Both the position numbers and the translations under genes were made by a program. From Nitrosospira multiformis (lineage in GTDB: Bacteria > Pseudomonadota > Gammaproteobacteria > Burkholderiales > Nitrosomonadaceae), in contig NZ_FNKY01000001.1 of NCBI RefSeq assembly GCF_900103165.1, positions 1,736,001 to 1,800,000 of the forward strand: DNA of 64,000 nucleotides, written 5' to 3'. Shown piece by piece: positions 52,429-62,928 of this stretch (its first letter is position 1; each line of letters begins with the position of its first letter). The notes under the pieces are model-generated. The model was given only the letters and a program-made list of their open reading frames with translations. It did not search any database and had not been told where the DNA came from.

Positions 52429-54006
52429 ATGGCAGCAGTACACGACGACATTGCACACGCGCACGACCATCATCCCACCGGCCTGATGCGTTGGCTGACC
52501 ACTACCAACCACAAAGACATCGGCACGATGTATCTCTGGTTCAGTTTCGTTATGTTCCTCACGGGGGGCGTGATGGCACTGACTATCCGGGCCGAGCTGT
52601 TTATGCCGGGTCTGCAGATCGTCCAGCCGGAGTTTTTTAATCAGTTGACCACCATGCATGGACTGGTGATGGTGTTCGGCGCCATCATGCCGGCGTTCGT
52701 GGGCTTTGCCAACTGGCAGATACCGATGATGATCGGTGCGCCGGATATGGCTTTTGCGCGCATGAACAACTGGAGCTTCTGGCTGCTGCCGCCGGCGGCA
52801 CTGTTGCTGATTACCTCGTTTTTCGCGCCCGGCGGCGCGGCGGCGGGCGGGTGGACATTTTATCCGCCCCTATCGGTACAAATGGGCGTAGGCATGGACA
52901 TGATGATTTTTGCTGTCCACATCCTTGGCGCTTCCTCCATCATGGGGTCGATCAATATCATCACCACCATTCTTAATATGCGCGCGCCGGGCATGACGCT
53001 GATGAAGATGCCAATGTTCGTCTGGACCTGGCTGATCACGGCGTATCTGCTGGTCCTGGTGATGCCGGTGCTGGCGGGAGTGGTCACCATGCTGTTGACC
53101 GACCGTCACTTTGGCACCAATTTCTTTAATGCGGCGGGCGGCGGCGATCCGGTGATGTTCCAGCATATTTTCTGGTTCTTCGGGCACCCGGAAGTCTACA
53201 TCATGATTTTGCCCTCATTCGGCATCGTCTCGGAGATCATCCCCGTGTTTGCGCGCAAACCGTTGTTCGGCTATTCCTCGATGGTTTACGCGACCGCCTC
53301 GATTGCCATCCTGTCCTGCATCGTCTGGGCGCATCACATGTTCACCGCCGGCATGCCGGTAACCGGGCAGCTGTTTTTTATGTATGGCACGATGCTGATC
53401 GCGGTACCGACCGGCGTGAAGGTATTCAACTGGACCGCCACCATGTGGCGTGGATCCATGACCTTCGAGACGCCCATGCTGTTTTCTATCGGTTTTATTT
53501 TCCTTTTTGTCATCGGTGGCTTCAGCGGCGTGGTCTGCGCAATCGTGCCGATAGATGTCCAGGTACAGGATACCTACTATGTGATTGCGCACTTCCACTA
53601 TGTGCTGGTATCGGGCTCGCTCTTCGCCATCTTTGCCGGGACTTACTACTGGCTGCCGAAGTGGACCGGGCACATGTACGATGAGACGCTGGGCAAGTGG
53701 CATTTCTGGCTGTCGATGTTCTTTTTCAACCTTACCTTCTTTGTGCAGCACTTCCTGGGACTGGCGGGCATGCCGCGCCGTGTTCCCGACTATGCGCTGC
53801 AGTTCGCCGATTTCAACATGATTTCCAGCATCGGCGCCTTCGGCTTCGGCACCACCCAATTGCTGTTCCTCTACGTGATATTGAAGTGCATCCGTGGCGG
53901 AGAAAAGGCGCCTGAAAAACCCTGGGAAGGCGCAAAGACGCTGGAGTGGACGCTGCCATCGCCGGCGCCCTACCACAGTTTCGAGATACCCCCATTGGTG
54001 AAGTAG
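52429..54006 (+). CDS. coxA: Cytochrome c oxidase subunit I
   Basis: Catalytic subunit carrying haem a, haem a3 and CuB; reduces O2 to water and pumps protons. The 525-residue product has 12 predicted membrane helices and the conserved motifs TMHGLVMVFG (haem a histidine), WFFGHPEVYI (CuB His and the Tyr crosslink), AHHMFTAGM and AHFHYVL. K-channel and D-channel residues look normal for an aa3-type A1 oxidase. It follows coxB and precedes a small membrane-protein gene. Confidence 0.97.
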   Translation: MAAVHDDIAHAHDHHPTGLMRWLTTTNHKDIGTMYLWFSFVMFLTGGVMALTIRAELFMPGLQIVQPEFFNQLTTMHGLVMVFGAIMPAFVGFANWQIPMMIGAPDMAFARMNNWSFWLLPPAALLLITSFFAPGGAAAGGWTFYPPLSVQMGVGMDMMIFAVHILGASSIMGSINIITTILNMRAPGMTLMKMPMFVWTWLITAYLLVLVMPVLAGVVTMLLTDRHFGTNFFNAAGGGDPVMFQHIFWFFGHPEVYIMILPSFGIVSEIIPVFARKPLFGYSSMVYATASIAILSCIVWAHHMFTAGMPVTGQLFFMYGTMLIAVPTGVKVFNWTATMWRGSMTFETPMLFSIGFIFLFVIGGFSGVVCAIVPIDVQVQDTYYVIAHFHYVLVSGSLFAIFAGTYYWLPKWTGHMYDETLGKWHFWLSMFFFNLTFFVQHFLGLAGMPRRVPDYALQFADFNMISSIGAFGFGTTQLLFLYVILKCIRGGEKAPEKPWEGAKTLEWTLPSPAPYHSFEIPPLVK

Positions 54007-54027
54007 CACTAGAAACAAGAGCGCGAT

Positions 54028-54183
54028 ATGTCAAAAAACATGGATATGTCAGAAAACGTGGATATGACTAACGACGTGGAGATGGAGAAAAGGTATGCGG
54101 CAATCAGAACAGCGTTGTTTTTGCTGGCTTTCTCTCTGGCCCTGCCGGTGACGCATTATTTGTGGCAGGCATGCTGTTCTTGA
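54028..54183 (+). CDS. 51-residue membrane protein in the cox operon
   Basis: Short frame 22 bp after coxA, missed by simple length filters. It has a 27-residue Met/Asp/Asn-rich soluble start (MSKNMDMSENVDMTNDVEME) and one membrane helix (YAAIRTALFLLAFSLALPVTHYLW) ending in ACCS. Position and size fit the small assembly or structural proteins often encoded with aa3 oxidases. The neighbouring gene normally seen here, ctaG (cox11), is absent in this window. Confidence 0.6.
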   Translation: MSKNMDMSENVDMTNDVEMEKRYAAIRTALFLLAFSLALPVTHYLWQACCS

Positions 54184-54186
54184 TTG

Positions 54187-54426
54187 AACCTAAATCCGGC
54201 AGTTGACCGCTTATTTTTCAGTCTAGAATTATGATTCGTAAAGAATTTTTGTATTATTTGACTCTCACCTTTTCGGTGAGTCCGCTACGGGGCGGATTGC
54301 ACAGTTTTTGCGGCACATGGCTGCGTTGCAACTTCTTGGAATGGAACGACCATTCCGCGTCGTCGCGCCTTGCCATGTACCCCAAAAACCATACACTCCG
54401 CCCCGTCCAACTACCGGATTTAGGTT
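54187..54426. repeat. Palindromic repeat element between coxA and coxC
   Basis: About 240 bp flanked by 19-bp inverted repeats (54187-54205, aacctaaatccggcagttg, and 54408-54426, one mismatch). Inside, CTCACC-TTTTC-GGTGAG forms a hairpin at 54264-54280. A longer imperfect palindrome (54285-54405) pairs CGGGGCGG...GTTTTTG...ACATGG with its complement. A 65-codon plus frame crosses it but has no homology. It separates coxC from the upstream cox genes. Confidence 0.75.
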
Positions 54427-54466
54427 GAATTTTGGCAGTTAATCAAATTTTAAGCGGGAGAAAGAA

Positions 54467-55324
54467 GTGAGCCAAGAAGCAGGTCACGGTCATTATTACG
54501 TTCCGGCCCCATCGACCTACCCGATGACGGGGGCAATAGCGCTGTTATTCATGGGTTTTGGTGCCGCCTTTTCAATCAATAGAGTTCCGATTGGCTATGG
54601 GCTGCTGGCAATTGGCTTTGCCATTCTCTTCTACATGTGCTTTGTCTGGTTCCGCACGGTGGCGCGAGAGAGCGAGAGCGGTAAATTCAGTGCGCAGGTG
54701 GGCCAGTCTTTTCGCTGGGGAATGACTTGGTTCATTTTTTCCGAAGTAATGTTTTTTGCCGCCTTCTTCGGAGCACTGTATTACATGCGGATCTATTCGG
54801 TTCCCTGGCTTTCTGATTTGGAGCACAAGATGCTGTGGCCGGATTTCACGGGCGACTGGCCCACGGCAGGCCCCGGGATCAGCGAGAAGTTCATGCCCAT
54901 GGGGCCGTGGGGTCTCCCTGCCATCAACACCCTGATACTGCTGACATCGGGGGTGACGGTTACCTGGGCGCATTGGGCACTCAAGTTGAACAAGCGCGGA
55001 CAGCTGAAGCTGGGTTTGTTCCTGACTTTTGCGCTGGGATTCCTGTTTGTCGGCCTGCAGGCATATGAATATGGTCATGCCTACTCCGATCTCAACCTCA
55101 AGCTGACCACCGGCGCCTACGGCGCGTCGTTTTACATGCTGACCGGTTTTCACGGCTTCCATGTGACACTGGGTTCCATCATGCTGCTGGTGATATGGTT
55201 TCGGGTCATGGCGGGCCACTTCACGCCCGAGAATCATTTTGGCTTTGAAGGGGTCGCCTGGTACTGGCACTTTGTGGATGTGGTCTGGCTGGGGCTGTTT
55301 ATCTTCGTCTATTGGCTGGTATAG
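54467..55324 (+). CDS. coxC: Cytochrome c oxidase subunit III
   Basis: Structural subunit that stabilises the oxidase and its proton uptake. The 285-residue product has seven membrane helices; conserved parts include HYYVPAPSTYPMTGAIALLFMGFG, FIFSEVMFFAAFFGALYYMR and GFHGFHVTLGSIMLLVIWFR, ending AWYWHFVDVVWLGLFIFVYWLV. The start is GTG with GGGAGAAA upstream. The palindromic element before it could affect co-transcription with coxA. Confidence 0.95.
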   Translation: MSQEAGHGHYYVPAPSTYPMTGAIALLFMGFGAAFSINRVPIGYGLLAIGFAILFYMCFVWFRTVARESESGKFSAQVGQSFRWGMTWFIFSEVMFFAAFFGALYYMRIYSVPWLSDLEHKMLWPDFTGDWPTAGPGISEKFMPMGPWGLPAINTLILLTSGVTVTWAHWALKLNKRGQLKLGLFLTFALGFLFVGLQAYEYGHAYSDLNLKLTTGAYGASFYMLTGFHGFHVTLGSIMLLVIWFRVMAGHFTPENHFGFEGVAWYWHFVDVVWLGLFIFVYWLV

Positions 55325-55405
55325 GCGTGACGAAATGGGATGCCGGAATTTTATGTCTGGAATTTGTTCTAATGACTGTTACAGTGCTTGCGCGATAATT
55401 CCGCA

Positions 55406-55876
55406 ATGATTCTGTCCCGTACAACCCAGTATGCTATTCAGGCACTTATCTACATGGCCACGCAGCCACCCGGCGTAGCAGTATTGAATCGTACCATCGC
55501 CGAACGCCTGAACTCGCCGCCCACCTATCTTGCCAAGATTTTGCAGGAATTGTGCCGCGGTAATTTGCTATATTCTTTTCGCGGCAAGCAAGGCGGTTTT
55601 TGCTTGCGGGAAAATAGCGATAAAATCAATCTGATGCAAATTGTCAGGCTGACCGAGGGTTTGGAGTTCACCGAAGGCTGCGTGCTGGGACTCAAGGTGT
55701 GCAGTGATAAAACCGCCTGCCCGATGCATACGAAATGGTGGCCGATCAAGCAGGAAATCGTAAAGCTGCTGCAAAACCAGACGCTGGAAATGCTTGCCGC
55801 GATGGTGGCAAGCGGTAAGTATCAACTGACGGATTTTCCCGGGGCGGTTCTGGGAGATCTCAAGCTACCCGCATAG
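55406..55876 (+). CDS. Rrf2-family transcriptional regulator, probable Fe-S sensor
   Basis: A 156-residue DNA-binding regulator of the Rrf2 (IscR/NsrR/RsrR) family. N-terminal winged helix: ILSRTTQYAIQALIYMATQP, then NSPPTYLAKILQELCRGNLLYSFRGKQGGFCL. Three Cys, C92-x6-C99-x5-C105 in CVLGLKVCSDKTACP, are placed like the cluster ligands of IscR/NsrR, with one extra spacer residue. NO or redox sensing is an inference. ATG 55406 follows a TTG six codons upstream. It lies just before the fnr-like gene and after coxC. Confidence 0.85.
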   Translation: MILSRTTQYAIQALIYMATQPPGVAVLNRTIAERLNSPPTYLAKILQELCRGNLLYSFRGKQGGFCLRENSDKINLMQIVRLTEGLEFTEGCVLGLKVCSDKTACPMHTKWWPIKQEIVKLLQNQTLEMLAAMVASGKYQLTDFPGAVLGDLKLPA

Positions 55877-55906
55877 GTTGTAAGTTTATTGCCAACAGGT
55901 CCCGAT

Positions 55907-56668
55907 ATGCCAGAGCGCGCGCTAAAAGTACTACCTGTCACCCCAGAACCGGCGGGGGTGCCGATCGATTGCAGGAATTGTGGAGCTTATCAGCTATGCA
56001 TGTCCCTATGGCTGAAAACCGGTGATTCATCGTTACTTGAGCGTGTCGTCAAAAAGAAGCAGGTGTTTAAGCGCGGCGAAGTCCTGTATCGCATGGGACA
56101 ATCTCTCGAATATATCTATGTCATTCGAGGCGGGTCGGTAAAAACCTGCATCAATACTGAAGACGGGCAGGTTCAAGTGATGGGTTTTCACATAGCGGGT
56201 GAATTGCTGGGCCTTAACGCTATTGGGAACCGGCAGCACAACTGCGAGGCCCGAGCAACGGGAGTCACTTCCGTCTGCGAAGTTTCGGTCGATCGTTTCG
56301 AGGAATTGGCCAGGGAAGATCCTGCCATTCAGTACGAAATTTTCAAGATCATGAGCGCGGAGATCCGGCACGGCCAGGAATTGCTGCTGCTGCTTGGGAA
56401 ACACAACGCCGATGAGCGGCTTGCTGCTTTTTTGCTCGACCTGTCGCGGCAATTCGCGCAGCGCCATTGTTCAGCTACTGAATTTAACCTGAGCATGTCC
56501 CGCAGTGATATTGGTGATTACTTGGGAATCGCGGAGGAAACCGTATGCCGCATATTTGCACGGTTTCAGGATGAAGGGCTCGTTAGCAGCGAGTGCCGGC
56601 ATATTAAGCTAAACGATGTGGAGCGTTTGCGGCAGATCGCTTGTCATAGGCCTTTCAGGGATTTGTGA
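55907..56668 (+). CDS. Fnr-type Crp-family oxygen regulator
   Basis: Global regulator that senses O2 through a [4Fe-4S] cluster. The 253-residue product has the N-terminal ligands CRNCGAYQLC (C22, C25, C31) and a fourth Cys (C124 in SVCEVSV) aligning with E. coli Fnr C122. The cNMP-like barrel and C-terminal helix-turn-helix follow (SMSRSDIGDYLGIAEETVCRIFARFQ). The recognition helix reads E211-T-V-C214-R215, aligning with Fnr E209/S212/R213, so the usual serine is a cysteine. It could act on the FNR-like box upstream of coxB. Confidence 0.9.
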   Translation: MPERALKVLPVTPEPAGVPIDCRNCGAYQLCMSLWLKTGDSSLLERVVKKKQVFKRGEVLYRMGQSLEYIYVIRGGSVKTCINTEDGQVQVMGFHIAGELLGLNAIGNRQHNCEARATGVTSVCEVSVDRFEELAREDPAIQYEIFKIMSAEIRHGQELLLLLGKHNADERLAAFLLDLSRQFAQRHCSATEFNLSMSRSDIGDYLGIAEETVCRIFARFQDEGLVSSECRHIKLNDVERLRQIACHRPFRDL

Positions 56669-57144
56669 AACGCCATGGGTTCTGATCACAAGGAATAACG
56701 CTGTTGGAGATTAGCTGTTTCCAGTTAAAGGCCACCCAGGTGATTTTTATCAGTGTTCATTGACGTAGTGCGGAATGCACTGTGATTCCGGGAACAAGAG
56801 TCTGATTATTCCTAACCCTTAATTCGAATGTCTCATAAATTGACGCGCGCCCTTGCTGATTTTTTGTTTTTTATGGAAATCTTGTTCAGTCGGGCGTATG
56901 AATAACTACGCCGCTTTTTCATGGAGTCTCTCTACGAAACAAAATCCTGCGTAATCATCACGCGAATTTATGAAACATCAGGGCTAATATGTATCGTTCA
57001 GAGAAATTTAGGGCAGGGAAAGTTGCAAATTACTGCTATTCTGCGTAGGGGTTTTCTTCGTTTGTTTTTCCCCATGAGGTCTTTCATAGTCCTGTGATGA
57101 AGAATTTTATATTACCCATTGTTTTTTAATTTAAAGGAAAGTTC
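56669..57144. other. Gap between fnr and the ComEA-like gene
   Basis: About 475 bp. It has no convincing gene. A TGAT-TTTT-ATCA core at 56741-56752 matches the inner eight bases of an FNR box but lacks the outer T/A. A short hairpin AGTGC-GGAAT-GCACT lies at 56767-56781. The ComEA-like ribosome site AAAGGAAA is at its end. Confidence 0.4.
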
Positions 57145-57420
57145 GTGAAAAAATTGCTTATTACCCTTGTCACAATGTTGGCGTTTACCGGTGCTGCTCA
57201 CGCAGTCGTTAATATCAATACCGCTACTCAGGCCGAGCTTCAGACTCTTCCGGGCATCTCTTCCGCCAGAGCCAAGGCGATCATTGAATATCGCACAAAA
57301 GCGGGTGCGTTCAGGGCGACGGACGATTTGATAAAGGTGGATGACACAATCGATATGCGAGACCTACGCAAGGATGTTACGATCACCGGCCCCACCCTGA
57401 TTCGACCAGTAGCCAAGTAA
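57145..57420 (+). CDS. Secreted ComEA-like helix-hairpin-helix protein
   Basis: A 91-residue protein with a signal peptide (MKKLLITLVTMLAFTGAAHA). The helix-hairpin-helix domain reads VNINTATQAELQTLPGISSARAKAIIEYRTKAGAFRATDDLIKVDDT, the ComEA DNA-binding motif. Such proteins bind incoming DNA in the periplasm during transformation; without other com genes here that role is possible but not shown. The start is GTG with AAAGGAAA upstream. Confidence 0.88.
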   Translation: MKKLLITLVTMLAFTGAAHAVVNINTATQAELQTLPGISSARAKAIIEYRTKAGAFRATDDLIKVDDTIDMRDLRKDVTITGPTLIRPVAK

Positions 57421-57430
57421 GAGAAAAAGC

Positions 57431-57480
57431 GCACGGATTGCCTGGAGCTATTAACAGAGCTCCGAATGGGTACTCCGTGC
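57431..57480 (+). terminator. Nested hairpin after the ComEA-like gene
   Basis: Outer stem GCACGGA (57431-57437)/TCCGTGC (57474-57480) encloses an inner stem GGAGCT (57444-57449)/AGCTCC (57458-57463). It begins 11 bp after the stop. No T run follows, so it may be a stability hairpin rather than an intrinsic terminator. Confidence 0.45.
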
Positions 57481-57792
57481 TGTGATCCTTTTGGAAATTA
57501 CTTTTGCGGGTCCGCCCGGTCAGGTTTTTGTTGCACTCTTATCGAGACGATCAGCCATTCGCACTCTCGATTCCCTAGCCCCATCGCCTATAGCATCTCA
57601 TTTTATGCTTTGACACATGGATGTAACCACCAGCGAATATCATATGCTTTCCTGACTACGCTGTGGAGCAGAACAAAAAAAGATGAACCGCATAACTATC
57701 TTGTCGATATGCCTTCGCTTTCAGTTATTTTCCATTGAATCAACCGCAAATTAGTTCGTCCCTAGATGATATGGGCGAACTTCTCGGCTACC

Positions 57793-57801
57793 TGCTATAA
57801 T
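57793..57801 (+). promoter_or_regulatory. Extended -10 promoter for typA
   Basis: TGCTATAAT (extended -10, TGn plus a perfect TATAAT) lies about 36 bp before the typA ATG. No good -35 is seen at the expected spacing, consistent with an extended -10 promoter. Confidence 0.5.
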
Positions 57802-57836
57802 TCCGCCCTTTTGTCGTTTCAACCAAGGATTTCCGC

Positions 57837-59651
<1,815 letters not shown>

Positions 59652-59805
59652 TCCCACTAAGCAGACAGGTTCCTGAGAGGGATGGATTAGTTCGTTAGTA
59701 CCGGAATCTGCCATTTATATCCACGGGTGACCACCCATATGACCGTGGTGCGGCTATACTTTCTTCCGCCGATCGAACGGATCGAATGGACGAAAGCGTC
59801 TCTCG

Positions 59806-60429
59806 ATGATTGAAAGAACACTCTGGTATGTCGCTGACCCCATGTGCTCATGGTGCTGGGGCTTCTCGCCGGTGATCGAGGCAATTCGTCGCGAGTATGG
59901 AGCCCGCCTGAAAATGGAATTGTTGCTTGGGGGCTTGCGGCCGGGCACAAAAGACGCGATGCCTTCCACGCAACGCGAGGAAATACTTCACCATTGGCGA
60001 GCGGTGCATCGCATGACAGGACAGCCATTCCGATTCGAAGGCGCAATGCCAGCAGGATTCATCTACGATACCGAGCCAGCCAGCCGCGGTGTAGTCGCGG
60101 CGTCCATCATCAATTCTGACGCGATTTTTCCATTTTCCAAGGCGGTACAATCCGCTTTTTACGTTGAACAGCGGGATGTAACCACTGCTGTTGTGCTGAC
60201 GCGGTTAGCCTCAGACGCAGGATTGGACGCGCGGCAATTTTCGCAAGTATTCGAATCGGATACCGCAAAGAGCCAAACCCTTGGTCATTTTCAGAAAGCA
60301 CGTCAATGGGGCGTGCACGGTTTCCCTGCCGTGATAATGCAGGATGCAACGGGCTACAGCGTCCTCACCGCCGGCTACCGTCCGTTTGAAGAACTGCGCC
60401 TGAAGCTCGACGAATGGCTGAAGGGATAG
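59806..60429 (+). CDS. DsbA-family thioredoxin-fold protein
   Basis: A 207-residue protein with a redox-type CSWC motif (C14-C17) in DPMCSWCWGFSPVIEAIRREYG and a C-terminal VHGFPAVIMQDATGYSVLTAGY (cis-Pro loop GFPA). This fits the DsbA/FrnE-like cytoplasmic group, as there is no signal peptide. It probably acts as a thiol oxidoreductase or glutathione-linked isomerase; substrate unknown. Confidence 0.85.
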   Translation: MIERTLWYVADPMCSWCWGFSPVIEAIRREYGARLKMELLLGGLRPGTKDAMPSTQREEILHHWRAVHRMTGQPFRFEGAMPAGFIYDTEPASRGVVAASIINSDAIFPFSKAVQSAFYVEQRDVTTAVVLTRLASDAGLDARQFSQVFESDTAKSQTLGHFQKARQWGVHGFPAVIMQDATGYSVLTAGYRPFEELRLKLDEWLKG

Positions 60430-60660
60430 CATTACTATTTTCGATCGACACTGATGAATACCGATCATCAAGACTTATTGTCTGTGATGTTGCCATATTT
60501 TTTTGCTAATACCGTGTTAATCACAAAATTGATGTAAACATTCGGCTTGGTGACGACGTTATAGCTTTAATACCGGCTGCTGCAGAGTCAATTTAATGGG
60601 GGCAGTTAAGACACTCAAAGCAGACATCAATACGTTTTTCCAATCCATAATCATACAATC

Positions 60661-61173
60661 ATGCTTAAAGCTTTCTTAAATCTTGTTCCGGCTATTGCGC
60701 TGTCGCTATCTTTCATCTCCATGCCTGTTTCTGCTGAGAAGCCTATGGGGGTGGGGAACCAAAAGGCAGGGAAGCAGAAGCAGCATAAAGGTAATAAACA
60801 CGGCAAAAATTATCAAAATTATCGAGGTGGTAATCAATCTCATGGCAACGGACATACACTTCAGCATTTTGATGATCGTCAACGCACTATCCTTTCTGAT
60901 TATTTTGGACCCCGGTTCCGGAGTGGACGCTGCCCGCCGGGTCTGGCCAAGAAGTACAACGGTTGCATGCCGCCAGGACAGGCAAAAAAATGGAGAATGG
61001 GTTATCCACTGCCTCGGGACGTGATCTTTTATGATTTGCCGCCGCACTTGATTGGACAACTGGGGTATCCCGGCCCCGGATACCGTTATGTACGTGTTGC
61101 GGCGGATATTCTTCTGATTGCTGCTGGAACGGGTATGGTTCTCGCTGCAGTTGAGGATTTGAACGCGATGTGA
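60661..61173 (+). CDS. RcnB/CigR-like secreted protein
   Basis: A 170-residue protein with a signal peptide (FLNLVPAIALSLSFISMPVSA) and a basic Gly/His/Asn-rich segment (KQKQHKGNKHGKNYQNYRGGNQSHGNGH). The RcnB/CigR-type core follows: GRCPPGLAKKYNGCMPPGQAKKWRMGYPLPRDVIFYDLPPHLI, then YRYVRVAADILLIAAGTGMVLAAVED. Family members are periplasmic or membrane-associated; function here is unknown. Confidence 0.75.
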   Translation: MLKAFLNLVPAIALSLSFISMPVSAEKPMGVGNQKAGKQKQHKGNKHGKNYQNYRGGNQSHGNGHTLQHFDDRQRTILSDYFGPRFRSGRCPPGLAKKYNGCMPPGQAKKWRMGYPLPRDVIFYDLPPHLIGQLGYPGPGYRYVRVAADILLIAAGTGMVLAAVEDLNAM

Positions 61174-61360
61174 ACCACCATGCGGATTGCTGAAAGCGGG
61201 TGATTTAATGAGTAAACAGATCCGTCATGTCTGCTGGCGTTGATAGTGTACTTGCCTCTGGCATATTGACGCGAAAAGCCAGGACAGATACGGACTTTGC
61301 CATCTCGTAAACGTAATCATTGCCAGCGCGTCACCGCCGCCTCAGAGTTACCGGCAAATT

Positions 61361-62020
61361 TTACAGGCCGGTTCCGGCGGACCAGCCAAAACGTTCCAGT
61401 AATCCTTGAAATGTCTCACTCGTAATGATAGCTGCAATAAGGTATGACGTTAAACTTAGCAGAACAACCGTTGTAATGGATCTCAATGGGCTCAGATTGG
61501 AATAGTGCCGCCATTGGGAAAAAAATCCAGTATCCTCCGGCGCGTCGAGTTGCGTGTAGGGCTCCAATTCCGCGAGGACATTACGTCGTGCTTTGCGGAG
61601 CGCATTGGCTGCGCCCATGCGATACGTAGAGTCCAGAAGTTCCAGTCGCTTGGCATCCATATCGAGGGAAGATTCATAAATCAGCGCTTTTCTTGTCACC
61701 TCCTGGTAAAAGTCCCGCATTCGTTCCAAGTATCGATCATCCGCAAACAGGGTATTCACCATATCCTCAATGGTGGATGCGTCGTTCTTGCTCAGGATGG
61801 TGGGTTGCGATTTTAGAGCCGGGGTCAGTTCCTGAATAAATTCTCGTTCCTTTCTGGCGATAAGGTTGAGCCAGATAGCCTCAGCGGCCTGTGGAGATGG
61901 AAGGTGGAATTTCGTACCGTCATAATATGCGTTGTCGTAGAGCTCATCGAGTTCGATTCTCATTGCGCTTTCACAATCAGCGTCAATTATTTCAAGCCTG
62001 CTCTTGAGTGTATCCGTCAT
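61361..62020 (-). CDS. Unknown helical protein with a C-terminal membrane anchor
   Basis: Not recognised. A 219-residue product from ATG 62018-62020, chosen because AGGA lies about seven bases upstream (an alternative start is seven codons earlier). It is charged and helical, with a C-terminal membrane segment (ITTVVLLSLTSYLIAAIITS) and a short tail, so it is probably tail-anchored with most of it in the cytoplasm. It is convergent with the RcnB-like gene. Confidence 0.7.
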   Translation of the reverse strand: MTDTLKSRLEIIDADCESAMRIELDELYDNAYYDGTKFHLPSPQAAEAIWLNLIARKEREFIQELTPALKSQPTILSKNDASTIEDMVNTLFADDRYLERMRDFYQEVTRKALIYESSLDMDAKRLELLDSTYRMGAANALRKARRNVLAELEPYTQLDAPEDTGFFSQWRHYSNLSPLRSITTVVLLSLTSYLIAAIITSETFQGLLERFGWSAGTGL

Positions 62021-62324
62021 TATTGTTCCTGAGGCAATCACTGATGGGGATCACCAGTTAAACAGTAATCCAGTTCGAATTGTTACAGTGTAGCGCAATT
62101 TCCGGCAAAACGCGCAGCGCGCGTCCGCCGTAGAATATCGTAAAATTTCAAGAATGGTTCGACACCCGGCTGTGGACGTAGTACGCTGTTCGGCGGGTTT
62201 AAAGGATTCAGCAGTTGCTGGCTTCCAGCGCATCAAAAAGAGCAAGGGTAAAAATGCAATAATACGGAACACGTTCCGAGGATTGTTATTTCTATAATCA
62301 ACAAATCGATAGAGGAAAATACAC

Positions 62325-62792
62325 ATGAAGCGAATCATCCTTCTTGCCTCTCCTGTCATGTTTGCCGCCGCGTTTGCGGTAAACGCCGGTACTTTGGATA
62401 ATGGAAACTGGTCGCCAAGCGGGTGCGGCAAGCTATCCGAGGCGCCTGCCGTCGATTCAAGCAGTATCGATACCATTAATCAGAGTATCGCCGCGGTGAA
62501 CGAGTGGCAGAAGCAGGTTCAGTCTTATGACGAGTGCATGATCAAGGAGGCCAATGCCGATACTGCGGCTATCGCAAATTCAGCAAACGCCCAACAAACG
62601 CAATATCGTGAAGCATCAAAGAAGGTCAATGCGGACGCGGCTGCGGGAAGAGAGAAATTCAGCCGTCAATCTTCATCCCCCGGAACCAATCCAGGCATGA
62701 GCAATCCTGGCATGAATCCAGGCATGAGCAATCCTGGCATGAATCCAGGCATGAACAACCCTGGCTCAGGCATGGGCGGTCAAGGGTACTAG
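62325..62792 (+). CDS. Secreted protein with NPGM repeats
   Basis: A 155-residue product with a signal peptide (IILLASPVMFAAAFAVNA). A Cys pair (GCGKLSEA; DECMIKEA) frames a helical, Ala/Asn-rich central part. The C-terminus is a low-complexity Asn-Pro-Gly-Met repeat (NPGMSNPGMNPGMSNPGM). AGAGGAAAA precedes the ATG. Function unknown; the repeat may vary in length. Confidence 0.75.
   Translation: MKRIILLASPVMFAAAFAVNAGTLDNGNWSPSGCGKLSEAPAVDSSSIDTINQSIAAVNEWQKQVQSYDECMIKEANADTAAIANSANAQQTQYREASKKVNADAAAGREKFSRQSSSPGTNPGMSNPGMNPGMSNPGMNPGMNNPGSGMGGQGY
62694..62765 (+). repeat. 27-bp in-frame tandem repeat (GMSNPGMNP)
   Basis: Two exact 27-bp units at 62694-62720 and 62721-62747, followed by a partial third. 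The unit itself is made of two related halves (GGCATGAGCAATCCT and GGCATGAATCCA). All lie in frame in the preceding gene. Confidence 0.85.
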
Positions 62793-62928
62793 GCCCACTA
62801 TCGAGGGTACAATCGTTATCTCGAAGGGAACGTGTGTCTGTGCATAAGGCTTTTGGGATGGATGCCGGCGATTCCGTGTCCTGACGGACTGTATTTGACT
62901 ATTTGAAGGATGTGGATACGGGTGTAAA

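Larger units (their letters stand above)
57421..57836. other. Gap between the ComEA-like gene and typA
   Basis: About 416 bp. The first 60 bp form a nested hairpin (57431-57480). Middle frames (57466-57738) lack recognisable domains or a ribosome site. An extended -10 promoter for typA lies at 57793-57801. Confidence 0.5.

Noticed and set aside
54231-54428. 65-codon plus-strand frame between coxA and coxC
   Set aside because: It is contained in the palindromic repeat element and has no homology signal or ribosome site.
57466-57738. 90-codon plus-strand frame before typA
   Set aside because: No domain or ribosome site, and it begins inside a hairpin.
62051-62476. 141-codon minus-strand frame over the NPGM-repeat gene start
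   Set aside because: Antisense to a gene with a signal peptide and good ribosome site; no domain of its own.
62694-62765. Direct repeats as a possible CRISPR or origin iteron
   Set aside because: They encode a low-complexity protein tail in frame and have no spacers.
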